Part shown: positions 7,620 to 14,932 of the stretch, one piece after another
Numbering within the stretch: the first letter of the stretch is position 1
Layout: each line of letters starts with the position of its first letter
Source of the DNA: CAJWPI01 sp964571215
Lineage (GTDB): Bacteria > Pseudomonadota > Gammaproteobacteria > Magnimaribacterales > Magnimaribacteraceae
Assembly: GCA_964571215.1 (NCBI GenBank)
Contig: CAZMZZ010000031.1
Coordinates: forward strand, 1 to 18,731
Direction of reading: 5' to 3'
DNA length: 18,731 bases
Position numbers and translations under genes: made by a program
The notes under the pieces: generated by a model
The model's input: only the letters and a program-made list of their open reading frames with translations
What the model was told of the DNA's origin: nothing
The model's database searches: none

Positions 7620-10613
7620 TTAATGAGTTTGTGAATCAGAATAAATATTCTTAACAATAATTGATAACTCTTCCATAGAAACTTCATCCTTTCTTACCAT
7701 TCCTGCAACATTCTCTTTTAGCAAGTTTTCTTGAACTTCAGTCAGATCCTTTCCAGAATAGACTAGGATTGGAATTCTTTCGTTTACTCCTACTTCTTTA
7801 ATATAATTCTCTAAAAACTCAAAGCCATCCATTCTTGGCATTTCGAGATCTAAAACAATAAGAACAGGTTTGTCTTCAATTCTTCCTAGGCCGTCTTTCC
7901 CATCCCTGGCAGTTATAGGAAACCAGCCAGCTTCTTTCAACATTCTAGACAAAAGATCTCTGGTATTTTGATCATCATCGATAACAAGAATCTTTTCACT
8001 ATTAGGTTTCTTTCCTACTATTCTCTTTACAGTGTTAATGAAATGCTCTCTGTCGATAGGTTTTGTTAAAAAGTCATCTGCTCCAAGTGAACTAGCTAGA
8101 GTATCTTGCGATAACTGACTGACCATTACTACTGGCATATCTTTCAACTCAGGATCAGATTTACATTCCCTCAAAATGGACCAACCATCTCTTCCTGGCA
8201 TAAGAACATCCAACAAAAGTAATTTTGGTTTTGTTTCCCTAACTATTTGCATGCCCTTCTCACCATCTGTGGCACCAACCAAAGTCAGGCCCGCTTTTGT
8301 TAATGTTCGCCTTATCAGATCATGCATTGCTACATCATCATCTATCAGAACTACTATCTTTTCTTTATCTTCTATATCTTCTAAATTTATATCTGATTCT
8401 AGATCCTCTTTTTGAGGACAATTTCTTGGAACAAATAAGGTAAATACAGAGCCCACTCCTTTTTCACTCTCAACAGTAACATCTCCTCCCATCATTTCAG
8501 CGAATTTTTTAGTTATAGGAAGTCCTAGGCCAGTACCTCCATGTGTAGCTGAAGTAGATCTTTCTGCTTGCTCGTATTCTTCAAATACCTTACTAACCCC
8601 TTCAGGAGACATCCCTTCTCCAGTATCAGAGACAGCAAACCTTATCATCTCAACGTCGCCTTCTATATATGATTCAACGGCTAATGTTACTGTTCCATTT
8701 ACTGTGAATTTCCCAGCATTACTCAAATAGTTAGTTAAGCATTGTCTTAACTTTGTTTCATCTTGATTCATGGAACCCAAAGCCCCTTCAAGCTTTATAT
8801 CAAATCCATTATCATTCTTAGCTATTATGGGATTTGCAACATCTTTTATAGTGTCAATCATGCTCTCTATTTCGAAACTAGTTACAAACAATTCCATCTT
8901 TCCTGCTTCTATCTTTGATATATCAAGAATGTTGTTTATAAGAGAAAGTAAATGGGTACCAGCAGAAGTAATTTTTTTTAAATCTGGAAGGAGATCATCA
9001 TATCCCAGATCTTCACAATCTTCTTCTAACATTTCTCCATAACCTAAAATTGCATTTAAAGGCGTTCTAAGCTCATGACTCATATTCGCAAAAAATCTGG
9101 TTTTCTGAGCATTAGCATCTCTAGCTTCATCTCGAGCTGTTTCCATCTCACTTGTTCTTGCCTCTATCAAAGCATTCACTTCATCCGACATTCTTGAAAA
9201 TGCTAATTGCATAAGTTCTACTGAAGCCTCTTCTCCATCTTTTTCTGTCCCTTCCTTAGCTAATTTCCTCATCTTAGATATATCACCTAAAATCAATGTC
9301 TTAGCTTCTCCTTCAAGTTGATCGGCTAAGTGAGTCATTTTTTCTATAATTACACTGTCTCTTTCTTTTCTTCTTTTTGCTTGCTCAGACCTTATTTCTT
9401 CCATCTCTAGAAGATGTCCCCTATAACTTTGTAAAGCTATGGAGAGATGTCCCACTTCATCGTTATCTGAAGCTAACAGACCTGTTCTTTTAGGCATTTG
9501 TTGGGTGTGATCACCTGTAGTTAAACCCTCTAGAACTTCAATTGCTCTTGTAATCCCCCCGAAAGTCTTTGCTGTGACATATGCAGTAATTGAAATAATG
9601 AGAACAAAAAGGATTCCTGCAATGATAAAACTATAATTTACAATCTGTGTAGATGTGTTAATGCTTTCCTTTTCATCCTTAAAAATGAACAATTGAGCTT
9701 CATCAGAAGAAAGGTAAGCACTTAAGGGGATTAAAGTAACTGAATTTCCTAATTCGGCAACTTTAGCGCTATATCTACTTCCTTCTGTGTTGGCATATTC
9801 ATTAGCTTTTATAACCGATTCTTTATAGTTAGTTATTCCATATCTTTCGTTCTCACTTGAAATATTATCTGCAGAATAATCATCATCCAAAGAAATCATT
9901 CCTAATGGGGTCTGTACTCCAGTTCTTACTTCGAACTCATCCTCGAAAACCTCCAAAGCTTTTCTAATATCAGAACCCAAAATAACAACTGCAATTGTCT
10001 GATCTTCTATTTTTACTGGAAAAGAAAGAGATTGATTTAGTGTTGAGGTCTGTTTTTTTTCAACATCTACAATTCTTAAAGTTGATTGCCTTGGTCTCTC
10101 AGATGCCTCTTTTATATACGAGTCTATGAAAGAGAAAAATTCTGGTCTAGCTTTAGGGCTACAAGCATCGATTCCAAATAAATCTAGTGCACTACCACAA
10201 TATATTCTTTCTCCGGAAGGAAAATAAGCCATTACAAAGCTTAAGTTTCCTTCATCTAAGTCATCTTCGAATAATAATTCTATAAGATATTGCGCATTTC
10301 CAAGACTCTTGCTGTTTATTGAATCCAAAATAGGATTTATTACTTCTCCTTCTGTTTCAACTTCATCTGGAAATACTTCTGAATCTGGATCCCAGAACTC
10401 CCCGCTCTCACCAATGTTAGGCAACCACCTACTCATACGCTCAAAAGTCGTGTTATAAGTTTGGAACCAAGCTGATTCATATAAGTCAACGAGTGAATCA
10501 CCTGCAGAAGTTTCTTGGATATCTTCTCTGTATATTGAAGAGAAGAGAAAAACTGAAGCTATAAGAATATTACCTAATATTCCAAATAGTAAGAGCTGAA
10601 TTCTTATAGGCAT
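7620..10613 (-). CDS. membrane hybrid histidine kinase with two C-terminal receivers
   Basis: A 997-residue sensor kinase. It has a transmembrane helix at about 7-26 and a periplasmic sensor domain of roughly 300 residues (27-325) that I cannot assign with certainty; it may be Cache-like and has Cys139 and Cys151 that could pair. A second helix (about 327-348), a HAMP region (about 350-405) and a long coiled coil (405-505) follow. The HisKA domain has phospho-acceptor His513 in MSHELRTPLN, and the HATPase domain has N-box Asn628/Asn632, DTGEGMS at 663-669 and GGTGLGL at 692-698. Receiver 1 (about 752-866) has Asp802 and Lys851. Receiver 2 (about 873-990) has Asp922 and Lys975, followed by Asp instead of the usual Pro. 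No HPt domain is present. It lies 42 bases downstream of the TonB-C gene and converges on the response regulator gene with a 2-base gap. Confidence 0.94.
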   Translation of the reverse strand: MPIRIQLLLFGILGNILIASVFLFSSIYREDIQETSAGDSLVDLYESAWFQTYNTTFERMSRWLPNIGESGEFWDPDSEVFPDEVETEGEVINPILDSINSKSLGNAQYLIELLFEDDLDEGNLSFVMAYFPSGERIYCGSALDLFGIDACSPKARPEFFSFIDSYIKEASERPRQSTLRIVDVEKKQTSTLNQSLSFPVKIEDQTIAVVILGSDIRKALEVFEDEFEVRTGVQTPLGMISLDDDYSADNISSENERYGITNYKESVIKANEYANTEGSRYSAKVAELGNSVTLIPLSAYLSSDEAQLFIFKDEKESINTSTQIVNYSFIIAGILFVLIISITAYVTAKTFGGITRAIEVLEGLTTGDHTQQMPKRTGLLASDNDEVGHLSIALQSYRGHLLEMEEIRSEQAKRRKERDSVIIEKMTHLADQLEGEAKTLILGDISKMRKLAKEGTEKDGEEASVELMQLAFSRMSDEVNALIEARTSEMETARDEARDANAQKTRFFANMSHELRTPLNAILGYGEMLEEDCEDLGYDDLLPDLKKITSAGTHLLSLINNILDISKIEAGKMELFVTSFEIESMIDTIKDVANPIIAKNDNGFDIKLEGALGSMNQDETKLRQCLTNYLSNAGKFTVNGTVTLAVESYIEGDVEMIRFAVSDTGEGMSPEGVSKVFEEYEQAERSTSATHGGTGLGLPITKKFAEMMGGDVTVESEKGVGSVFTLFVPRNCPQKEDLESDINLEDIEDKEKIVVLIDDDVAMHDLIRRTLTKAGLTLVGATDGEKGMQIVRETKPKLLLLDVLMPGRDGWSILRECKSDPELKDMPVVMVSQLSQDTLASSLGADDFLTKPIDREHFINTVKRIVGKKPNSEKILVIDDDQNTRDLLSRMLKEAGWFPITARDGKDGLGRIEDKPVLIVLDLEMPRMDGFEFLENYIKEVGVNERIPILVYSGKDLTEVQENLLKENVAGMVRKDEVSMEELSIIVKNIYSDSQTH

Positions 10614-10655
10614 AAGAAAATTACAACATTAAAAAACAAGATGTAGAGAATTAAT

Positions 10656-11057
10656 TTAATCGGCTAGAATAAATGATACCTTTACTTGAACATTATTGAC
10701 CTTTACAGATACACCATTGTAAGACGGTGTATCATAAAGCCATTTTCTAACAGCTTTTATAGCAGCTCTATCAAAAATTCCAGCAGGCTCACTTTCAATG
10801 ACATAAGGGTCTAGTACTGCTCCATCAGTATCTATGTCAAATTGTATAATTACATACCCCTCAATACCCTTTCTTAAAGCTTTTCTGGGATAGTTAGCTG
10901 CCTGATTAAATATTCTTTCAACTGATATCTCAATTTCGTCTTCTCCTACATAACCTTTATCAGATACTGCCAAGGCAGACATAGAGAGGAAAATACTAGA
11001 AAAACATATTACAAAGAGCTTTAAACCTATTGATTTATTGCTTTTCTTAATTAACAT
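10656..11057 (-). CDS. periplasmic TonB C-terminal-domain protein
   Basis: This is a short protein (133 residues from the chosen start) made of a hydrophobic N-terminus and a TonB C-terminal domain (YPRKALRKGIEGYVIIQFDI, then FDRAAIKAVRKWLYDTP and VQVKVSFIL). The N-terminal hydrophobic segment ends in SALA, a good signal-peptidase I site, so the mature protein is probably soluble and periplasmic. The Pro/Lys-rich spanning arm of true TonB is absent. An ATG at 11063 is only 2 bases after AAGGAG; the ATG at 11057 is 8 bases after it and is the better start. The gene precedes the hybrid kinase by 42 bases on the same strand. It might be an accessory that binds TonB boxes or a sensor partner. A classical energy-transducing role is doubtful unless the hydrophobic segment stays as an anchor. 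Confidence 0.82.
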   Translation of the reverse strand: MLIKKSNKSIGLKLFVICFSSIFLSMSALAVSDKGYVGEDEIEISVERIFNQAANYPRKALRKGIEGYVIIQFDIDTDGAVLDPYVIESEPAGIFDRAAIKAVRKWLYDTPSYNGVSVKVNNVQVKVSFILAD

Positions 11058-11065
11058 AACCATTT

Positions 11066-11071
11066 CTCCTT
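11066..11071 (-). promoter_or_regulatory. Shine-Dalgarno that decides the TonB-C gene start
   Basis: AAGGAG (minus strand) is 8 bases before the ATG at 11057 and only 2 bases before the ATG at 11063. Normal spacing favours 11057, shortening the protein by two residues. Confidence 0.7.
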
Positions 11072-11083
11072 AAATAAAAAGTT

Positions 11084-11089
11084 ATTATA
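11084..11089 (-). promoter_or_regulatory. candidate sigma70 -10 box for the TonB-C/hybrid kinase unit
   Basis: A perfect TATAAT on the minus strand in the 55-60 base divergent gap. It would start transcription about 20 bases before the start codon, leaving room for the AAGGAG site. The region about 17 bases further upstream is T-rich but has no good TTGACA, so the -35 is weak, and it lies within the first codons of the CBS gene. Confidence 0.45.
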
Positions 11090-11118
11090 CACTCCTAATA
11101 AACTAGAGAAAAAAACTA

Positions 11119-11538
11119 GTGAACAGCGCTAAAACAATAAAAGACTTCTTGGCTAACCAAAGGTACTGGGACGTTTTTGTAATAGATGAACAAGAAACGG
11201 TTGTTCATGCCTGTGAATTGATGGAAAAGAACCGTGTAGGATCTTTGATTGTTGTTGATAGTAAGAAGACTCAAGAGAACAGTCATGTTGTAGGAATAAT
11301 TACTGAAAGAGATGTTGTTAAGGCCATTTCTCATCATCAAGATGATCTCGATGCATGTACTGTAAACAAAATAATGTCGAAAAAGTTAATTTACGTTTCT
11401 TCTGATACTATCCCAAAAGAGGCTGCTGATCTTATGCTAGAAAATCAGATTAGACACCTTGCTGTTATGGATGATGAAAAGCTAGTGGGAGTTGTATCAA
11501 TGAGAGATATATTCCAGAGCTTAATTCAGAATAAATAA
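11119..11538 (+). CDS. twin CBS-domain protein
   Basis: The 139-residue protein consists almost wholly of two CBS motifs, which together form one Bateman module that binds adenine nucleotides or similar ligands. Motif one spans about 17-72 (TVVHACELMEKNRVGSLIVV to GIITERDVVKAI). Motif two spans about 85-137 (IMSKKLIYVSSDTIPKEAADLM to RHLAVMDDEKLVGVVSMRDIF). No catalytic domain is attached, so it is probably a cytoplasmic regulator or energy sensor acting on a partner protein. The start is GTG with only a weak upstream purine stretch; this is the longest reasonable start and leaves the first CBS motif complete. It is a single-gene unit, divergent from the TonB-C gene and convergent with the dehydrogenase operon. 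Its partner is not evident from the neighbourhood. Confidence 0.9.
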   Translation: MNSAKTIKDFLANQRYWDVFVIDEQETVVHACELMEKNRVGSLIVVDSKKTQENSHVVGIITERDVVKAISHHQDDLDACTVNKIMSKKLIYVSSDTIPKEAADLMLENQIRHLAVMDDEKLVGVVSMRDIFQSLIQNK

Positions 11539-11578
11539 GACAAAAACTCTTTTAACAAATCATAGTCTGCAAGATATC

Positions 11579-12733
11579 TTATATTCTTCTTAAGTGGTCA
11601 AATGAAATCTCTTTAAGATTTCTAGTACCTAAGAGAATCATATTATTGTGTACTTCTTCTTTTAAAAGATTGAGAGATCTATATGCTCCCTCTTCCCCAC
11701 CTGCCGCTAGACCATAAAGATAAGCTCTTCCACCCATACAAGCTCTAGCTCCCATTGCTATGGCTTTTAGAATATGTGTGCCCCGTCTAATTCCTCCATC
11801 TAATATTACCTCTACTTCATCTCCAACTGCTTCAACCACTTCTGCTAACACTTCAATCGGCGCGGGGCATCCATCCATTTGCCTTCCTCCATGATTTGAA
11901 ACCATTATAGCTGAAGCTCCTACATCGACAGCTTTCTTGGCATCTTCTACTGAAAGTATTCCTTTTATCGCAAAAGGTTTATTCCATTTTTTTATCATCC
12001 AAGCTGCGTCTTCCCAAGTAACAGATCTATCAAACTGGTTATTCATAAAATCCATTACTGAGATATCAGAAGTTCCTTTAGGTACTTTATGTTCTATATT
12101 TACCATAGAAGGAGTTTTGTGTAACAGGTAATTAAAAGACCAATCTAAGTGAGTAGCTATATCTAGATAAGAGCGAATAGTTAACCTTGGAGGAACAGTC
12201 ATACCTGTCCGAAGATCTCGCTCTCTTCTTCCATTACTTGGAACATCTACTGTTAAACACAAAGCGTCATAATTAGCTTCTTTACACCTTTCTATATATT
12301 CTTCTGATAATCCTCTATCCCGTAATACATAAATCTGAAAAACTTTTGGTCCTTCACTGGATTGTGCTACTTCCTCTATAGTTGTAGTAGAGATGGTGGA
12401 AAGGCAAAAAATAGTACCAGCTCTAGATGCAGCCCTTGCAGCTCCTGACTCTCCGTCATGATGAAATAGTCTATGAAATCCAGTTGGAGAACATAAGAAA
12501 GGCCAACTTATCTTTTGACCTAAGACTTCAACAGAGGTATCTATATTTTCAACATCTATTAGAAATCGAGGTACTAATTCGTGTTCATTAAAAGCTAGTG
12601 TGTTCCTTCTATAGGTCCATTCATCTTCAGCAGCTCCATCAATATAATGAAACATTGGAGAAGGAAGACGTTTTCGTGCTAATTCCCTAAAATCTTCTAC
12701 TTTATAACAAGATGCAATACTTCTTTTGGTCAC
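11579..12733 (-). CDS. FMN-dependent alpha-hydroxy-acid dehydrogenase (LldD-like)
   Basis: Enzymes of this family oxidise L-2-hydroxy acids such as lactate, glycolate or mandelate with FMN. The 384-residue chain has the full set of family marks: Tyr30 in FHYIDGAAEDEWTYRRN, the PTG flavin segment at 83-85, Gln133 and Tyr135 in FQIYV, TVDVPSNGRRERDLR at 161-175, Lys257, catalytic His281 and Arg284 in SNHGGRQMDG, and DGGIRRG at 312-318. Length and motif order fit L-lactate dehydrogenase (LldD) best, but substrate specificity cannot be read with confidence. It starts with GTG in a 4-base overlap (GTGA) with the stop of the upstream SDR gene and has no ribosome site of its own, so translation is probably coupled. 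It is last in the aminotransferase-SDR-dehydrogenase operon. Confidence 0.92.
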   Translation of the reverse strand: MTKRSIASCYKVEDFRELARKRLPSPMFHYIDGAAEDEWTYRRNTLAFNEHELVPRFLIDVENIDTSVEVLGQKISWPFLCSPTGFHRLFHHDGESGAARAASRAGTIFCLSTISTTTIEEVAQSSEGPKVFQIYVLRDRGLSEEYIERCKEANYDALCLTVDVPSNGRRERDLRTGMTVPPRLTIRSYLDIATHLDWSFNYLLHKTPSMVNIEHKVPKGTSDISVMDFMNNQFDRSVTWEDAAWMIKKWNKPFAIKGILSVEDAKKAVDVGASAIMVSNHGGRQMDGCPAPIEVLAEVVEAVGDEVEVILDGGIRRGTHILKAIAMGARACMGGRAYLYGLAAGGEEGAYRSLNLLKEEVHNNMILLGTRNLKEISFDHLRRI

Positions 12734-13641
12734 TTATTTTTTTGTATAAGTTCAAGCATTTTTGCCATTTGTTCACCGCCTTGAAATAGAGGTCTAGCAT
12801 CTTTCATATCAGATATGTTTTCCCAACTAGCGGCTACATTCTCAGCAGTCATATCATTGCCGGTTCCTAAGTTAACCCCCATAGTTTCATGGATATAAAC
12901 CCTTGCAAAAACACCTGCCCCAGCACTCATAATGACTCCGTTTGGTGCTTCTTCACTTACCATATAAATAACGGCTGGAGTAACTTGTTCGGGCTTAACC
13001 TGTTGCATCGCTTCTTCTGGAAATAGATCCATAGTCATCCTGGTTGCTGCTACTGGTGCTAAAGCATTACACCTTATGTCGTATTTAGCGCCTTCGAGTT
13101 TTAAAGTATTCATCAATCCTATTAAACCCATTTTTGCTGCACCGTAGTTAGTTTGTCCAAAATTACCGAATAGTCCACTTGAAGAAGAAGTTACAACTAT
13201 TCTTCCATAATTTTGCTCTTTCATTATTTCCCATACTGCCTGAGTGCATATAGTTCCGCCCAAAAGATGAACTTCCAAAACAGCTCTAAAATCTTCTAAG
13301 GAAACTTTGGCAAAGCTCTTATCTCTTAAAATTCCAGCATTATTTACCAAAATGTCGATTCTTCCCCACTTGTCCATAGTGGCCTTTACCATCTCTTCAA
13401 CAGCTTTTGGATCTGTGACACTGGCACCACTAGAAATAGCGTCTCCCCCTGCTGCCTTTATTTGTTCAACTACAGTTTCAGCTGCAGTTCCTGATCCTGT
13501 TCCTGTTCCATCAACATTTCCACCTAGATCGTTTACTACAACCTTTGCTCCCCTTCTAGCTAATTCCAAAGCATGACATTTACCAATACCTCCACCTGCT
13601 CCTGTTACTATCGCTACTCTATCTTCAAAAGTAATAGTCAT
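12730..13641 (-). CDS. short-chain dehydrogenase resembling 3-hydroxyacyl-CoA dehydrogenase of multifunctional enzyme 2
   Basis: A 303-residue classical SDR. It has the NAD(P)-binding TGAGGGIG at 13-20, an acidic Asp38 in VVNDLGGN that favours NAD, NNAG at 100-103, and the catalytic Ser153, Tyr166 and Lys170 (YGAAK). The long GGNVDGTGTGSGTAAETVV insert after the second strand, the ILRDKSF segment and the extended C-terminus are typical of the dehydrogenase part of peroxisomal 17-beta-HSD4/MFE-2, which oxidises (3R)-hydroxyacyl-CoA. A beta-oxidation or sterol-like substrate is therefore likely but not proven. The start is supported by AAGGAG 5 bases upstream. It lies 45 bases after the aminotransferase gene and overlaps the hydroxy-acid dehydrogenase by 4 bases. 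Confidence 0.9.
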   Translation of the reverse strand: MTITFEDRVAIVTGAGGGIGKCHALELARRGAKVVVNDLGGNVDGTGTGSGTAAETVVEQIKAAGGDAISSGASVTDPKAVEEMVKATMDKWGRIDILVNNAGILRDKSFAKVSLEDFRAVLEVHLLGGTICTQAVWEIMKEQNYGRIVVTSSSSGLFGNFGQTNYGAAKMGLIGLMNTLKLEGAKYDIRCNALAPVAATRMTMDLFPEEAMQQVKPEQVTPAVIYMVSEEAPNGVIMSAGAGVFARVYIHETMGVNLGTGNDMTAENVAASWENISDMKDARPLFQGGEQMAKMLELIQKNK

Positions 13642-13686
13642 ATTTTCTCCTTGTTTCTTTTTTAAGATCGCTAATACTACATTAAG

Positions 13687-14835
13687 CTAGTTTCTTTGTG
13701 AAAAAGCTTTTTTTATTCTTCTCATTGCCTCTTCTAAAATAGAACGAGGACAACCAAAGTTCAATCTAACAAAGTTCTTATCTCCAAACCAATTTCCATC
13801 ATGAACACCCACACCTGCATTCACAAAAAAATCGGTAGGATTTTCTAAGCCTGATGAACTACAATCAATCCAAGCTAAAAAAGAAGCTTCTGGTCCATAT
13901 AGAGACAAGCCTTCTATATCACTTAGTTCATTAGTTAGATATTCTTTATTAGCCCTTAAATATTCTATTAAGGATAAGTACCAAGGTTCTCCAAACTCAT
14001 AAGCAGCTTCTGCTGCTATATAAGAAAAAACACTTATATGGGCAGAAATACCTCTCATATTCCTTCTAAACTCTTTTCTTATCTCTTCATTAGGAATAAT
14101 AGCTGCTCCACAAGGAAGTCCCTGCATATTAAAGGTTTTAGTAGGAGATACTAATGTTATTGAATTGTGCGCAGCAGATCGGCTTGTCTGAGCTAAATGG
14201 ATATGTTTTCTTTTAGTATCAAGAACAAGGTCGGAATGTATTTCATCAGCGCAGATAATAATTTCATTTTGGACACAAATATCTACCAATCTCTTTATTT
14301 CTGATTCTTTAAATAATGTGCCGCCTGGGTTATGAGGATTGCAGAAAAAGAACATCTTAGTGTCTTTATTTATAAGATCTTCTATAGATGCAAAATCAAG
14401 CTCTAAGCGTCCATCTTTGTTTTGTAAGTTTGTTCTCAGTATTCCCCTGTTCATATTATCAGGAGCATATACAAAGGGAGCGTAGATAGGTGAAGGTGTA
14501 ATAACCATATCCCCTGGAGATAAAATAGTTCTGCAAGCTACATTCAAACCTACTACCACACCTGGCATCCAAGTTACCCAATCAGGATCTATTTCCCAAC
14601 CTGAATGTTTTAATACTCTTTCTTGAAGTAAAGGTGTCAACTTGGGAGGGGGTTCCGTATAGCCAAAAATACCTTGATCAGCTCTTTTCTTTATAGCTTC
14701 AATTACTTCAGGAGGTGAAGGAAAGTCCATATCAGCTATCCACATCGGTAAAATATTTGGATTATCAAACTTAAGCCATTTGGTACTATGAGTATGAATC
14801 CTGTCAATATTGTTATCAAAGTTATAATTCTTCAT
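13687..14835 (-). CDS. PLP-dependent aminotransferase/C-S lyase, MalY/PatB family
   Basis: The 382-residue protein is a fold-type I PLP enzyme of the MalY/PatB class, which mostly cleave cystathionine or cysteine conjugates (beta C-S lyase). Features in order: MWIADMDFPSPPEVIEAI at 31-48, FGYTEPP at 57-63, SPIYAPF at 115-121, NPHNPGG at 166-172, PLP-ring Asp197 in ADEIHSDL, Schiff-base Lys233 in SPTKTFNMQG, and a C-terminal substrate-carboxylate Arg in FVRLNFGCPR. Everything expected is present and the length is normal. No Shine-Dalgarno stands before the ATG. It heads the leftward operon with the SDR and the hydroxy-acid dehydrogenase. C-S lyase versus aminotransferase activity cannot be settled from sequence; the family assignment is firm. 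Confidence 0.92.
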   Translation of the reverse strand: MKNYNFDNNIDRIHTHSTKWLKFDNPNILPMWIADMDFPSPPEVIEAIKKRADQGIFGYTEPPPKLTPLLQERVLKHSGWEIDPDWVTWMPGVVVGLNVACRTILSPGDMVITPSPIYAPFVYAPDNMNRGILRTNLQNKDGRLELDFASIEDLINKDTKMFFFCNPHNPGGTLFKESEIKRLVDICVQNEIIICADEIHSDLVLDTKRKHIHLAQTSRSAAHNSITLVSPTKTFNMQGLPCGAAIIPNEEIRKEFRRNMRGISAHISVFSYIAAEAAYEFGEPWYLSLIEYLRANKEYLTNELSDIEGLSLYGPEASFLAWIDCSSSGLENPTDFFVNAGVGVHDGNWFGDKNFVRLNFGCPRSILEEAMRRIKKAFSQRN

Positions 14836-14875
14836 ACTGTAATGTTACTCGAAAAGATTCTTTAAAGCTCTAGTA

Positions 14876-14904
14876 TTGATACAAAACATTTGAATAGTTA
14901 GACT
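14876..14904 (+). promoter_or_regulatory. sigma70-like promoter for the thiolase-like/mdh operon
   Basis: TTGATA (14876-14881, five of six consensus bases) and TAGACT (14899-14904, four of six) are separated by exactly 17 bases. Transcription would begin near 14911, about 22 bases before the ATG at 14933. The 97-base gap (14836-14932) also has to serve the leftward aminotransferase operon, for which I see no clear promoter. Confidence 0.5.
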
Positions 14905-14932
14905 GCAGCCGCAAAACCAAGAAAGATAAAAA

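Noticed and set aside
8176..8415. Plus-strand open frame opposite the hybrid kinase receiver 1 region
   Set aside because: Antisense to conserved receiver sequence, Ser/Phe-rich translation, no ribosome site. A similar frame at 8770-9042 was rejected for the same reason.
11061..11063. ATG at 11063 as start of the TonB-C gene
   Set aside because: It is only 2 bases from AAGGAG; the ATG at 11057 has normal 8-base spacing.
11116..11340. Minus-strand open frame opposite the CBS gene
   Set aside because: The CBS reading is strongly family-like; the antisense translation has no domain and no plausible start context.
11539..11578. Terminator between the CBS gene and the hydroxy-acid dehydrogenase gene
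   Set aside because: I found no stable inverted repeat followed by a T run in these 40 bases.
13307..13576. Plus-strand open frame opposite the SDR gene
   Set aside because: Low-complexity Ser/Pro/Ala-rich translation produced by the wobble bases of a conserved SDR.
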